From assembly GCA_036924085.1 (NCBI GenBank), contig JAVGWX010000002.1:53665105-53729104 (forward strand): DNA of 64,000 nucleotides. Reading direction: 5' to 3'. Below the pieces are notes generated by a model. That model searched no databases. It was not told the origin of the DNA and was given only the letters and a program-made list of their open reading frames with translations. Shown here piece by piece: positions 14,701 through 28,495 of this stretch. The stretch is from Ariolimax columbianus (lineage: Eukaryota; Mollusca; Gastropoda; Stylommatophora; Arionidae). The stretch's first letter is position 1, and every line of letters begins with the position of its first letter. Both the position numbers and the translations under genes were made by a program.

Positions 14701-17700
14701 AAGAGTGATCTTACTGTGGCTACACAAACTGGCTGAGCGTGTGTGACCAAAGTGATCTGACTGTTGCTACATAAACTGGCTGATCGTGTATACCCAGATT
14801 CATCTTACTGTGGCTATACAAACTGGCTGAGCGTGTGTACCCAGAGTGATCTTATAGTAGCTACAAAAACTGGCTGAGCGTGTGTACAAAGAGTGATCTT
14901 ACAGTAGCTACACAAACTGGCTGAGCGTGTGTACCCAGAGTGATCTTACTGCGGCTACACAAACTGGCTGAGCGTGTGTACCTAGAGTGATCTTACAGTA
15001 GCTACACAAACTGGCTGAGCGTGTGTGCCCAGAGTGAACTTAATGTGGCTACACAAACTGGCTGAGCGTGTGTGCCCAGAGTGATCTTACTGTGGCTTCA
15101 CAAACTGGCTGAACGTGTGTACCCAGAGTGATCTTACTGTGGCTACATAAACTGGCTGAGCGTGTGTACCCAGAGTGATCTAACAGTAGCTACACAAACT
15201 GGCTGAGCGTGTGTACCCAGAGTGATCTTACTGTGGCTTCACAAACTGGCTGAACGTGTGTACCCAGAGTGATCTTACTGTGGCTACATAAACTGGCTGA
15301 GCGTGTGTACCCAGAGTGATCTAACAGTAGCTACACAAACTGGCTGAGCGTGTGTACCAAGAGTGATCTTACTGTGGCTACACAAACTGGCTGAGCGTGT
15401 GTGACCAAAGTGATCTGACTGTTGCTACATAAACTGGCTGATCGTGTATACCCAGATTCATCTTACTGTGGCTATACAAACTGGCTGAGCGTGTGTACCC
15501 AGAGTGATCTTATAGTAGCTACAAAAACTGGCTGAGCGTGTGTACAAAGAGTGATCTTACAGTAGCTACACAAACTGGCTGAGCGTGTGTACCAAGAGTG
15601 ATCTTACAGTAGCTACACAAACTGGCTGAGCGTGTGTACCCAGAGCGATCTTACAGTAGCTACACAAACTGGCTGAGCGTGTGTGCCCAGAGTGATCTTA
15701 CTGTGGCTACACAAACTGGCTGAGCGTGTGTACCCAGAGTGATCTTACTGTGGCTTCACAAACTGGCTGAACGTGTGTACCCAGAGTGATCTTACTGTGG
15801 CTACATAAACTGGCTGAGCGTGTGTACCCAGAGTGATCTAACAGTAGCTACACAAACTGGCTGAGCGTGTGTACCAAGAGTGATCTTACTGTGGCTACAC
15901 AAACTGGCTGAGCGTGTGTGACCAAAGTGATCTGACTGTTGCTACATAAACTGGCTGATCGTGTATACCCAGATTCATCTTACTGTGGCTATACAAACTG
16001 GCTGAGCGTGTGTACCCAGAGTGATCTTATAGTAGCTACAAAAACTGGCTGAGCGTGTGTACAAAGAGTGATCTTACAGTAGCTACACAAACTGGCTGAG
16101 CGTGTGTACCCAGAGTGATCTTACTGCGGCTACACAAACTGGCTGAGCGTGTGTACCTAGAGTGATCTTACAGTAGCTACACAAACTGGCTGAGCGTGTG
16201 TGCCCAGAGTGAACTTAATGTGGCTACACAAACTGGCTGAGCGTGTGTGCCCAGAGTGATCTTACTGTTGCTACACAAACTGGCTGAGCGTGTGTACCCA
16301 GAGTGATCTTACAGTAACTACACAAACTGGCTGAGCGTGTGTACCCAGAGTGATCTTACTGTGGCTACACAAACTGGCTGAGCGTGTGTACCCAGAGTGA
16401 TCTTACTGTAGCTATACAAACTGGCTGAGCGTGTGTGCCCAGAGTGATCTTACAGTAGCTATACAAACTGGCTGAGCGTGTGTACCCAGAGTGATCTTAC
16501 TGTGGCTACACAAACTGGCTGAGCGTGTGTACCCAGAGTGATCTTACTGTGGCTACACAAACTGGCTGAGCGTGTGTACCAAGAGTATTCGTACAGTAGC
16601 TATACAAACTGGCTGAGCGTGTGTGCCCAGAGTGATCTTACTGTGGCTACACAAACTGGCTGAGCGTGTGTACCCAGAGTGATCTTACTGTTTCTATACA
16701 AACTTGGTTAGCGTGTGTACCAAGAGTGATCTTACAGTAGCTATACAAACTGGCTAAGCGTGTGTGCCCAGAGTGATCTTACTGTGGCTACACAAACTGG
16801 CTGAGCGTGTACACACATAGTGATCTTACTGTGGCTACACAAACTGGCTGAGCGTGTATACTCAGAGTGATCTTACTGTGGCTACAACTACTGGCTGAGC
16901 GTGTATACCCAGAGTGATCTTACTGTGGCTACACAAACTGGCTGAGCGTGTGTACCCAGAGTGATCTTACTGTGGCTACACAAACTGGCTGATCGTGTAT
17001 ACCCAGAGTGATCTTACTGTGGCTATACAAACTGGCTGAGCGTGTGTACCCAGAGTGATCTTACAGTAGCTACACAAACTGGCTGAGCGTGTGTGCCCAG
17101 AGTGATCTTAATGTGGCTACACAAACTGGCTGAGCGTGTTTGCCCAGAGTGATCTTACTGTGGCTACACAAACTGGCTGAGCGTGTGTACCAAGAGTATT
17201 CGTACAGTAGCTATACAAACTGGCTGAGCGTGTGTGCCCAGAGTGATCTTACTGTGGCTACACAAACTGGCTGAGCGTGTGTACCCAGAGTGATCTTACT
17301 GTTTCTACACAAACTGGGTGAGCGTGTGTACCCAGAGTGATCTTACAGTAGCTATACAAACTGGCTGACCGTGTGTGCCCAGAGTGATCTTACTGTGGCT
17401 ACACAAACTGGCTGAGCGTGTGTACCCAGATATCTTACCGTGGCTTCACAAACTGGCTGACCGTGTGTACCCAGAGTGATCTTACTGTGGCTACACAAAA
17501 TAGCTGAGCGTGTGTACCCAGAGTGATCTTACAGTAGCTACACAAACTGGCTGAGCGTGTGTACCCAGAGTGATCTTACTGTGGCTACACAAACTGGCTG
17601 AGCGTGTATACCCAGATTGATCTTACTGTAGCTACTCAAACTGGCTGAGCGTGTGTACCCAGAGTGATCTTACAGTAGCTACACAAACTGGCTGAGCGTG

Positions 17701-19520
17701 TGTACCAAGAGTGATCTTACAGTAGCTACACAAACTGGCTGAGCGTGTGTACCAAGAGTAATCTTACAGTAGCTACACAAACGGGCTGAGCGTGTGTACC
17801 CAGAGCGATCTTACAGTAGCTACACAAACTGGCTGAGCGTGTGTGCCCAGAGTGATCTTACTGTGGCTACACAAACTGGCTGAGCGTGTGTACCCAGAGT
17901 GATCTTACTGTGGCTTCACAAACTGGCTGAACGTGTGTACCCAGAGTGATCTTACTGTGGCTAAATAAACTGGCTGAGCGTGTGTACCCAGAGTGATCTA
18001 ACAGTAGCTACACAAACTGGCTGAGCGTGTGTACCAAGAGTGATCTTACTGTGGCTACACAAACTGGCTGAGCGTGTGTGACCAGAGTGATCTGACTGTT
18101 GCTAAACAAACTGACTGAGCGCGTGCACTCAGAGTGATCTTACTGTGGCTACACAAACTGGCTGAGCGTATATACCCAGAGTGATCTTACTGTGGCTACA
18201 CAAACTGGCTGAGCGTGTGTACCCAGAGTGATCTTACAGTAGCTACACAAACTGGCTTAGCGTGTGTACCAAGAGTGATCTTACAGTAGCTACACAAACT
18301 GGCTGAGCGTGTATACCCAGAGTGATCTTACAGTAGCTACACAAACTGGCTGAGCGTGTGTACCCAGAGTGATCTTACAGTAGCTACACAAACTGGCTGA
18401 GCGTGAGTACCCAAAGTGATCTTACTGTTGCTAAATAAACTGGCTGAGCGCGTGAACTCAGAGTGATCTTACTGTGGCTACACAAACTGGCTGAGCGTGT
18501 ATAACCAGAGTGATCTTACTGTGGCTACACAAACTGACTGAGCGTGTGTACCCAAAGTGATCTTACTGTTGCTAAATAAACTGGCTGAGCGTTTACACCC
18601 ATAGTGATCTTACTGTGGCTACACAAACTGGCTGAGCGTGTATACCCAGAGTGATCTTACTGTGGCTACAACTACTGGCTGAGCGTGTATACCCAGAGTG
18701 ATCTTACTGTGGCTACACAAACTGGCTGAGCGTGTGTACCCAGAGTGATCTTACTGTGGCTACACAAACTGGCTGATCGTGTATACCCAGATTGATCTTA
18801 CTGTGGCTATACAAACTGGCTGAGCGTGTGTACCCAGAGTGATCTTACAGTAGCTACAAAAACTGGCTGAGCGTGTATACCCAGGGTGATCTTACTGTGG
18901 CTACAACTACTGGCTGAGCGTGTATACCCAGAGTGATCTTACTGTGGCTACACAAACTGGCTGAGCGTGTGTACCCAGAGTGATCTTACTGTGGCTACAC
19001 AAACTGGCTGATCGTGTATACCCAGATTGATCTTACTGTGGCTATACAAACTGGCTGAGCGTGTGTACCCAGAGTGATCTTACAGTAGCTACAAAAACTG
19101 GCTGAGCGTGTGTACAAAGAGTGATCTTACAGTAGCTAAACAAACTGGCTGAGCGTGTGTACCCAGAGTGATCTTACTGCGGCTACACAAACTGGCTTAG
19201 CGTGTGTACGTAGAGTGATCTTACAGTAGCTACACAAACTGGCTGAGCGTGTGTGCCCAGAGTGATCTTAATGTGGCTACACAAACATGCTGAGCGTGTG
19301 TGCCCAGAGTGATCTTACTGTTGCTACACAAACTGGCTGAGCGTGTGTACCCAGAGTGATCTTACTGTTGCTACACAAACTGGCTGAGCGTGTGTACCCA
19401 GAGTGATCTTACAGTAACTACACAAACTGGCTGAGCGTGTGTACCCAGAGTGATCTTACTGTGGCTTCACAAACTGGCTGAGCGTGTGTACCCAGAGTGA
19501 TCTTAATGTGGCTACACAAA
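11720..19520. repeat. Higher-order block 1 of the 47-bp satellite (about 7.8 kb)
   Basis: The order of variant monomers in this block recurs in the next block. Lines starting at 11,761, 11,941, 12,301, 12,541 and 13,321 are identical over 60 bases to lines 7,800 bases downstream. The match resumes after small unit gains and losses up to about 19,500. This is a duplication of roughly 166 monomers as one piece. The outer limits are approximate. Confidence 0.8.
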
Positions 19521-22500
19521 CTGGCTCAGCGTGTGTGACTAGAGTGATCTTACTGCAGCTACACAAACTGACTGAGCGTGTGTACCCAGAGTGATCTTAC
19601 AGTAGCTACACAAACTGGCTGACCGTGTGTACCCAGAGTGATCTTACTGTGGCTACACAAAATATCTGAGCGTGTGTACCCAGAGTGATCTTACAGTAGC
19701 TACACAAACTGGCTGAGCGTGTGTACCCAGAGTGATCTTAATGTGGCTACACAAACTGGCTGAGCGTGTATACCCAGATTGATCTTACTGTAGCTACTCA
19801 AACTGGCTGAGCGTGTGTACCCAGAGTGATCTTACAGTAGCTACACAAACTGGCTGAGCGTGTGTACCAAGAGTGATCTTACAGTAGCTACACAAACTGG
19901 CTGAGCGTGTGTACCAAGAGTGATCTTACAGTAGCTACACAAACTGGCTGAGCGTGTGTACCCAGAGCGATCTTACAGTAGCTACACAAACTGGCTGAGC
20001 GTGTGTACCAAGAGTGATCTTACTGTGGCTACACAAACTGGCTGAGCGTGTGTGACCAGAGTGATCTGACTGTTGCTACATAAACTGGCTGATCGTGTAT
20101 ACCCAGATTCATCTTACTGTGGCTATACAAACTGGCTGAGCGTGTGTACCCAGAGTGATCTTATAGTAGCTACAAAAACTGGCTGAGCGTGTGTACAAAG
20201 AGTGATCTTACAGTAGCTACACAAACTGGCTGAGCGTGTGTACCCAGAGTGATCTTATTGCGGCTACACAAACTGGCTGAGCGTGTGTACCTAGAGTGAT
20301 CTTACAGTAGCTACACAAACTGGCTGAGCGTGTGTGCCCAGAGTGAACTTAATGTGGCTACACAAACTGGCTGAGCGTGTGTGCCCAGAGTGATCTTACT
20401 GTTGCTACACAAACTGGCTGAGCGTGTGTACCCAGAGTGATCTTACAGTAACTACACAAACTGGCTGAGCGTGTGTACCCAGAGTGATCTTACTGTGGCT
20501 TCACAAACTGGCTGAGCGTGTGTACCCAGAGTGATCTTACTGTGGCTACACAAACTGGCTGAGCGTGTGTACCCAGAGTGATCTTACTGTAGCTATACAA
20601 ACTGGCTGAGCGTGTGTGCCCAGAGTGATCTTACAGTAGCTATACAAACTGGCTGAGCGTGTGTACCTAGAGTGATCTTACAGTAGCTACACAAACTGGC
20701 TGAGCGTTTGTGCCCAGAGTGATCTTAATGTGGCTACACAAACTGGCTGAGCGTGTGTGCCCAGAGTGATCTTACTGTTGCTACACAAACTGGCTGAGCG
20801 TGTGTACCCAGAGTGATCTTACAGTAACTACACAAACTGGCTGAGCGTGTGTACCCAGAGTGATCTTACTGTGGCTTCACAAACTGGCTGAGCGTGTGTA
20901 CCCAGAGTGATCTTACTGTGGCTACACAAACTGGCTGAGCGTGTGTACCCAGAGTGATCTTACTGTAGCTATACAAACTGGCTGAGCGTGTGTGCCCAGA
21001 GTGATCTTACAGTAGCTATACAAACTGGCTGAGCGTGTGTACCCAGAGTGATCTTACTGTGGCTACACAAACTGGCTGAGCGTGTGTACCCAGAGTGATC
21101 TTACTGTGGCTACACAAACTGGCTGAGCGTGTGTACCAAGAGTATTCGTACAGTAGCTATACAAACTGGCTGAGCGTGTGTGCCCAGAGTGATCTTACTG
21201 TGGCTACACAAACTGGCTGAGCGTGTGTACCCAGAGTGATCTTACTGTTTCTATACAAACTTGGTTAGCGTGTGTACCAAGAGTGATCTTACAGTAGCTA
21301 TACAAACTGGCTAAGCGTGTGTGCCCAGAGTGATCTTACTGTGGCTACACAAACTGGCTGAGCGTGTACACCCATAGTGATCTTACTGTGGCTACACAAA
21401 CTGGCTGATCGTGTATACCCAGATTGATCTTACTGTGGCTATACAAACTGGCTGAGCGTGTGTACCCAGAGTGATCTTACAGTAGCTACACAAACTGGCT
21501 GAGCGTGTGTGCCCAGAGTGATCTTAATGTGGCTACACAAACTGGCTGAGCGTGTTTGCCCAGAGTGATCTTACTGTGGCTACACAAACTGGCTGAGCGT
21601 GTGTACCAAGAGTATTCGTACAGTAGCTATACAAACTGGCTGAGCGTGTGTGCCCAGAGTGATCTTACTGTGGCTACACAAACTGGCTGAGCGTGTGTAC
21701 CCAGAGTTATCTTACTGTTTCTACACAAAATGGGTGAGCGTGTGTACACAGAGTGATCTTACAGTAGCTATACAAACTGGCTGAGCGTGTGTGCCCAGAG
21801 TGATCTTACTGTGACTACACAAACTGGCTGAGCGTGTGTGCCCAGAGTGATATTACTGTGGCTACACAAACTGGCTGAGCGTGTGTACCCAGAGTGATCT
21901 TACAAGAGCTACACACACTGGCTGAGCGTGTGTACCCAGAGTGATCTTACTGTGGCTACACAAACTGGCTCAGCGTGTGTGACTAGAGTGATCTTACTGC
22001 AGCTACACAAACTGACTGAGCGTGTGTACCCAGAGTGATCTTACAGTAGCTACACAAACTGGCTGACCGTGTGTACCCAGAGTGATCTTACTGTGGCTAC
22101 ACAAAATATCTGAGCGTGTGTACCCAGAGTGATCTTACAGTAGCTACACAAACTGGCTGAGCGTGTGTACCCAGAGTGATCTTAATGTGGCTACACAAAC
22201 TGGCTGAGCGTGTATACCCAGATTGATCTTACTGTAGCTACTCAAACTGGCTGAGCGTGTGTACCCAGAGTGATCTTACAGTAGCTACACAAACTGGCTG
22301 AGCGTGTGTACCAAGAGTGATCTTACAGTAGCTACACAAACTGGCTGAGCGTGTGTACCAAGAGTGATCTTACAGTAGCTACACAAACTGGCTGAGCGTG
22401 TGTACCCAGAGCGATCTTACAGTAGCTACACAAACTGGCTGAGCGTGTGTGCCCAGAGTGATCTTACTGTGGCTACACAAACTGGCTGAGCGTGTGTACC

Positions 22501-25500
22501 CAGAGTGATCTTACTGTGGCTTCACAAACTGGCTGAACGTGTGTACCCAGAGTGATCTTACTGTGGCTACATAAACTGGCTGAGCGTGTGTACCCAGAGT
22601 GATCTAACAGTAGCTACACAAACTGGCTGAGCGTGTGTACCAAGAGTGATCTTACTGTGGCTACACAAACTGGCTGAGCGTGTGTGACCAAAGTGATCTG
22701 ACTGTTGCTACATAAACTGGCTGATCGTGTATACCCAGATTCATCTTACTGTGGCTATACAAACTGGCTGAGCGTGTGTACCCAGAGTGATCTTATAGTA
22801 GCTACAAAAACTGGCTGAGCGTGTGTACAAAGAGTGATCTTACAGTAGCTACACAAACTGGCTGAGCGTGTGTACCCAGAGTGATCTTACTGCGGCTACA
22901 CAAACTGGCTGAGCGTGTGTACCTAGAGTGATCTTACAGTAGCTACACAAACTGGCTGAGCGTGTGTGCCCAGAGTGAACTTAATGTGGCTACACAAACT
23001 GGCTGAGCGTGTGTGCCCAGAGTGATCTTACTGTGGCTTCACAAACTGGCTGAACGTGTGTACCCAGAGTGATCTTACTGTGGCTACATAAACTGGCTGA
23101 GCGTGTGTACCCAGAGTGATCTAACAGTAGCTACACAAACTGGCTGAGCGTGTGTACCCAGAGTGATCTTACTGTGGCTTCACAAACTGGCTGAACGTGT
23201 GTACCCAGAGTGATCTTACTGTGGCTACATAAACTGGCTGAGCGTGTGTACCCAGAGTGATCTAACAGTAGCTACACAAACTGGCTGAGCGTGTGTACCA
23301 AGAGTGATCTTACTGTGGCTACACAAACTGGCTGAGCGTGTGTGACCAAAGTGATCTGACTGTTGCTACATAAACTGGCTGATCGTGTATACCCAGATTC
23401 ATCTTACTGTGGCTATACAAACTGGCTGAGCGTGTGTACCCAGAGTGATCTTATAGTAGCTACAAAAACTGGCTGAGCGTGTGTACAAAGAGTGATCTTA
23501 CAGTAGCTACACAAACTGGCTGAGCGTGTGTACCAAGAGTGATCTTACAGTAGCTACACAAACTGGCTGAGCGTGTGTACCCAGAGCGATCTTACAGTAG
23601 CTACACAAACTGGCTGAGCGTGTGTGCCCAGAGTGATCTTACTGTGGCTACACAAACTGGCTGAGCGTGTGTACCCAGAGTGATCTTACTGTGGCTTCAC
23701 AAACTGGCTGAACGTGTGTACCCAGAGTGATCTTACTGTGGCTACATAAACTGGCTGAGCGTGTGTACCCAGAGTGATCTAACAGTAGCTACACAAACTG
23801 GCTGAGCGTGTGTACCAAGAGTGATCTTACTGTGGCTACACAAACTGGCTGAGCGTGTGTGACCAAAGTGATCTGACTGTTGCTACATAAACTGGCTGAT
23901 CGTGTATACCCAGATTCATCTTACTGTGGCTATACAAACTGGCTGAGCGTGTGTACCCAGAGTGATCTTATAGTAGCTACAAAAACTGGCTGAGCGTGTG
24001 TACAAAGAGTGATCTTACAGTAGCTACACAAACTGGCTGAGCGTGTGTACCCAGAGTGATCTTACTGCGGCTACACAAACTGGCTGAGCGTGTGTACCTA
24101 GAGTGATCTTACAGTAGCTACACAAACTGGCTGAGCGTGTGTGCCCAGAGTGAACTTAATGTGGCTACACAAACTGGCTGAGCGTGTGTGCCCAGAGTGA
24201 TCTTACTGTTGCTACACAAACTGGCTGAGCGTGTGTACCCAGAGTGATCTTACAGTAACTACACAAACTGGCTGAGCGTGTGTACCCAGAGTGATCTTAC
24301 TGTGGCTACACAAACTGGCTGAGCGTGTGTACCCAGAGTGATCTTACTGTAGCTATACAAACTGGCTGAGCGTGTGTGCCCAGAGTGATCTTACAGTAGC
24401 TATACAAACTGGCTGAGCGTGTGTACCCAGAGTGATCTTACTGTGGCTACACAAACTGGCTGAGCGTGTGTACCCAGAGTGATCTTACTGTGGCTACACA
24501 AACTGGCTGAGCGTGTGTACCAAGAGTATTCGTACAGTAGCTATACAAACTGGCTGAGCGTGTGTGCCCAGAGTGATCTTACTGTGGCTACACAAACTGG
24601 CTGAGCGTGTGTACCCAGAGTGATCTTACTGTTTCTATACAAACTTGGTTAGCGTGTGTACCAAGAGTGATCTTACAGTAGCTATACAAACTGGCTAAGC
24701 GTGTGTGCCCAGAGTGATCTTACTGTGGCTACACAAACTGGCTGAGCGTGTACACACATAGTGATCTTACTGTGGCTACACAAACTGGCTGAGCGTGTAT
24801 ACTCAGAGTGATCTTACTGTGGCTACAACTACTGGCTGAGCGTGTATACCCAGAGTGATCTTACTGTGGCTACACAAACTGGCTGAGCGTGTGTACCCAG
24901 AGTGATCTTACTGTGGCTACACAAACTGGCTGATCGTGTATACCCAGAGTGATCTTACTGTGGCTATACAAACTGGCTGAGCGTGTGTACCCAGAGTGAT
25001 CTTACAGTAGCTACACAAACTGGCTGAGCGTGTGTGCCCAGAGTGATCTTAATGTGGCTACACAAACTGGCTGAGCGTGTTTGCCCAGAGTGATCTTACT
25101 GTGGCTACACAAACTGGCTGAGCGTGTGTACCAAGAGTATTCGTACAGTAGCTATACAAACTGGCTGAGCGTGTGTGCCCAGAGTGATCTTACTGTGGCT
25201 ACACAAACTGGCTGAGCGTGTGTACCCAGAGTGATCTTACTGTTTCTACACAAACTGGGTGAGCGTGTGTACCCAGAGTGATCTTACAGTAGCTATACAA
25301 ACTGGCTGACCGTGTGTGCCCAGAGTGATCTTACTGTGGCTATACAAACTGGCTGAGCGTGTGTACCCAGAGTGATCTTACTGTGGCTACACAAACTGGC
25401 TGAGCGTGTGTACCCAGAGTGATCTTACTGTAGCTATACAAACTGGCTGAGCGTGTGTGCCCAGAGTGATCTTACAGTAGCTATACAAACTGGCTGAGCG

Positions 25501-28495
25501 TGTGTACCCAGAGTGATCTTACTGTGGCTACACAAACTGGCTGAGCGTGTGTACCCAGAGTGATCTTACTGTGGCTACACAAACTGGCTGAGCGTGTGTA
25601 CCAAGAGTATTCGTACAGTAGCTATACAAACTGGCTGAGCGTGTGTGCCCAGAGTGATCTTACTGTGGCTACACAAACTGGCTGAGCGTGTGTACCCAGA
25701 GTGATCTTACTGTTTCTATACAAACTTGGTTAGCGTGTGTACCAAGAGTGATCTTACAGTAGCTATACAAACTGGCTAAGCGTGTGTGCCCAGAGTGATC
25801 TTACTGTGGCTACACAAACTGGCTGAGCGTGTACACACATAGTGATCTTACTGTGGCTACACAAACTGGCTGAGCGTGTATACTCAGAGTGATCTTACTG
25901 TGGCTACAACTACTGGCTGAGCGTGTATACCCAGAGTGATCTTACTGTGGCTACACAAACTGGCTGAGCGTGTGTACCCAGAGTGATCTTACTGTGGCTA
26001 CACAAACTGGCTGATCGTGTATACCCAGAGTGATCTTACTGTGGCTATACAAACTGGCTGAGCGTGTGTACCCAGAGTGATCTTACAGTAGCTACACAAA
26101 CTGGCTGAGCGTGTGTGCCCAGAGTGATCTTAATGTGGCTACACAAACTGGCTGAGCGTGTTTGCCCAGAGTGATCTTACTGTGGCTACACAAACTGGCT
26201 GAGCGTGTGTACCAAGAGTATTCGTACAGTAGCTATACAAACTGGCTGAGCGTGTGTGCCCAGAGTGATCTTACTGTGGCTACACAAACTGGCTGAGCGT
26301 GTGTACCCAGAGTGATCTTACTGTTTCTACACAAACTGGGTGAGCGTGTGTACCCAGAGTGATCTTACAGTAGCTATACAAACTGGCTGACCGTGTGTGC
26401 CCAGAGTGATCTTACTGTGGCTACACAAACTGGCTGAGCGTGTGTACCCAGATATCTTACCGTGGCTTCACAAACTGGCTGACCGTGTGTACCCAGAGTG
26501 ATCTTACTGTGGCTACACAAAATAGCTGAGCGTGTGTACCCAGAGTGATCTTACAGTAGCTACACAAACTGGCTGAGCGTGTGTACCCAGAGTGATCTTA
26601 CTGTGGCTACACAAACTGGCTGAGCGTGTATACCCAGATTGATCTTACTGTAGCTACTCAAACTGGCTGAGCGTGTGTACCCAGAGTGATCTTACAGTAG
26701 CTACACAAACTGGCTGAGCGTGTGTACCAAGAGTGATCTTACAGTAGCTACACAAACTGGCTGAGCGTGTGTACCAAGAGTAATCTTACAGTAGCTACAC
26801 AAACGGGCTGAGCGTGTGTACCCAGAGCGATCTTACAGTAGCTACACAAACTGGCTGAGCGTGTGTGCCCAGAGTGATCTTACTGTGGCTACACAAACTG
26901 GCTGAGCGTGTGTACCCAGAGTGATCTTACTGTGGCTTCACAAACTGGCTGAACGTGTGTACCCAGAGTGATCTTACTGTGGCTAAATAAACTGGCTGAG
27001 CGTGTGTACCCAGAGTGATCTAACAGTAGCTACACAAACTGGCTGAGCGTGTGTACCAAGAGTGATCTTACTGTGGCTACACAAACTGGCTGAGCGTGTG
27101 TGACCAGAGTGATCTGACTGTTGCTAAACAAACTGACTGAGCGCGTGCACTCAGAGTGATCTTACTGTGGCTACACAAACTGGCTGAGCGTATATACCCA
27201 GAGTGATCTTACTGTGGCTACACAAACTGGCTGAGCGTGTGTACCCAGAGTGATCTTACAGTAGCTACACAAACTGGCTTAGCGTGTGTACCAAGAGTGA
27301 TCTTACAGTAGCTACACAAACTGGCTGAGCGTGTATACCCAGAGTGATCTTACAGTAGCTACACAAACTGGCTGAGCGTGTGTACCCAGAGTGATCTTAC
27401 AGTAGCTACACAAACTGGCTGAGCGTGAGTACCCAAAGTGATCTTACTGTTGCTAAATAAACTGGCTGAGCGCGTGAACTCAGAGTGATCTTACTGTGGC
27501 TACACAAACTGGCTGAGCGTGTATAACCAGAGTGATCTTACTGTGGCTACACAAACTGACTGAGCGTGTGTACCCAAAGTGATCTTACTGTTGCTAAATA
27601 AACTGGCTGAGCGTTTACACCCATAGTGATCTTACTGTGGCTACACAAACTGGCTGAGCGTGTATACCCAGAGTGATCTTACTGTGGCTACAACTACTGG
27701 CTGAGCGTGTATACCCAGAGTGATCTTACTGTGGCTACACAAACTGGCTGAGCGTGTGTACCCAGAGTGATCTTACTGTGGCTACACAAACTGGCTGATC
27801 GTGTATACCCAGATTGATCTTACTGTGGCTATACAAACTGGCTGAGCGTGTGTACCCAGAGTGATCTTACAGTAGCTACAAAAACTGGCTGAGCGTGTAT
27901 ACCCAGGGTGATCTTACTGTGGCTACAACTACTGGCTGAGCGTGTATACCCAGAGTGATCTTACTGTGGCTACACAAACTGGCTGAGCGTGTGTACCCAG
28001 AGTGATCTTACTGTGGCTACACAAACTGGCTGATCGTGTATACCCAGATTGATCTTACTGTGGCTATACAAACTGGCTGAGCGTGTGTACCCAGAGTGAT
28101 CTTACAGTAGCTACAAAAACTGGCTGAGCGTGTGTACAAAGAGTGATCTTAAAGTAGCTAAACAAACTGGCTGAGCGTGTGTACCCAGAGTGATCTTACT
28201 GCGGCTACACAAACTGGCTTAGCGTGTGTACCTAGAGAGATCTTACAGTAGCTACACAAACTGGCTGAGCGTGTGTGCCCAGAGTGATCTTAATGTGGCT
28301 ACACAAACATGCTGAGCGTGTGTGCCCAGAGTGATCTTACTGTTGCTACACAAACTGGCTGAGCGTGTGTACCCAGAGTGATCTTACAGTAACTACACAA
28401 ACTGGCTGAGCGTGTGTACCCAGAGTGATCTTACTGTGGCTTCACAAACTGGCTGAGCGTGTGTACCCAGAGTGATCTTAATGTGGCTACACAAA
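19520..28495. repeat. Higher-order block 2, tandem copy of block 1 (about 9.0 kb)
   Basis: Carries the same series of rare monomer variants as 11,720-19,520, directly adjacent and in the same orientation. It is about 1.2 kb longer, mainly because of an extra internal duplication of 23 monomers (1,081 bp): the variant series at 24,349 repeats at 25,430. It diverges from block 1 at about 28,495, where a GAGCGTGTGTACC monomer replaces the CAGCGTGTGTGACTAG monomer. Confidence 0.8.
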
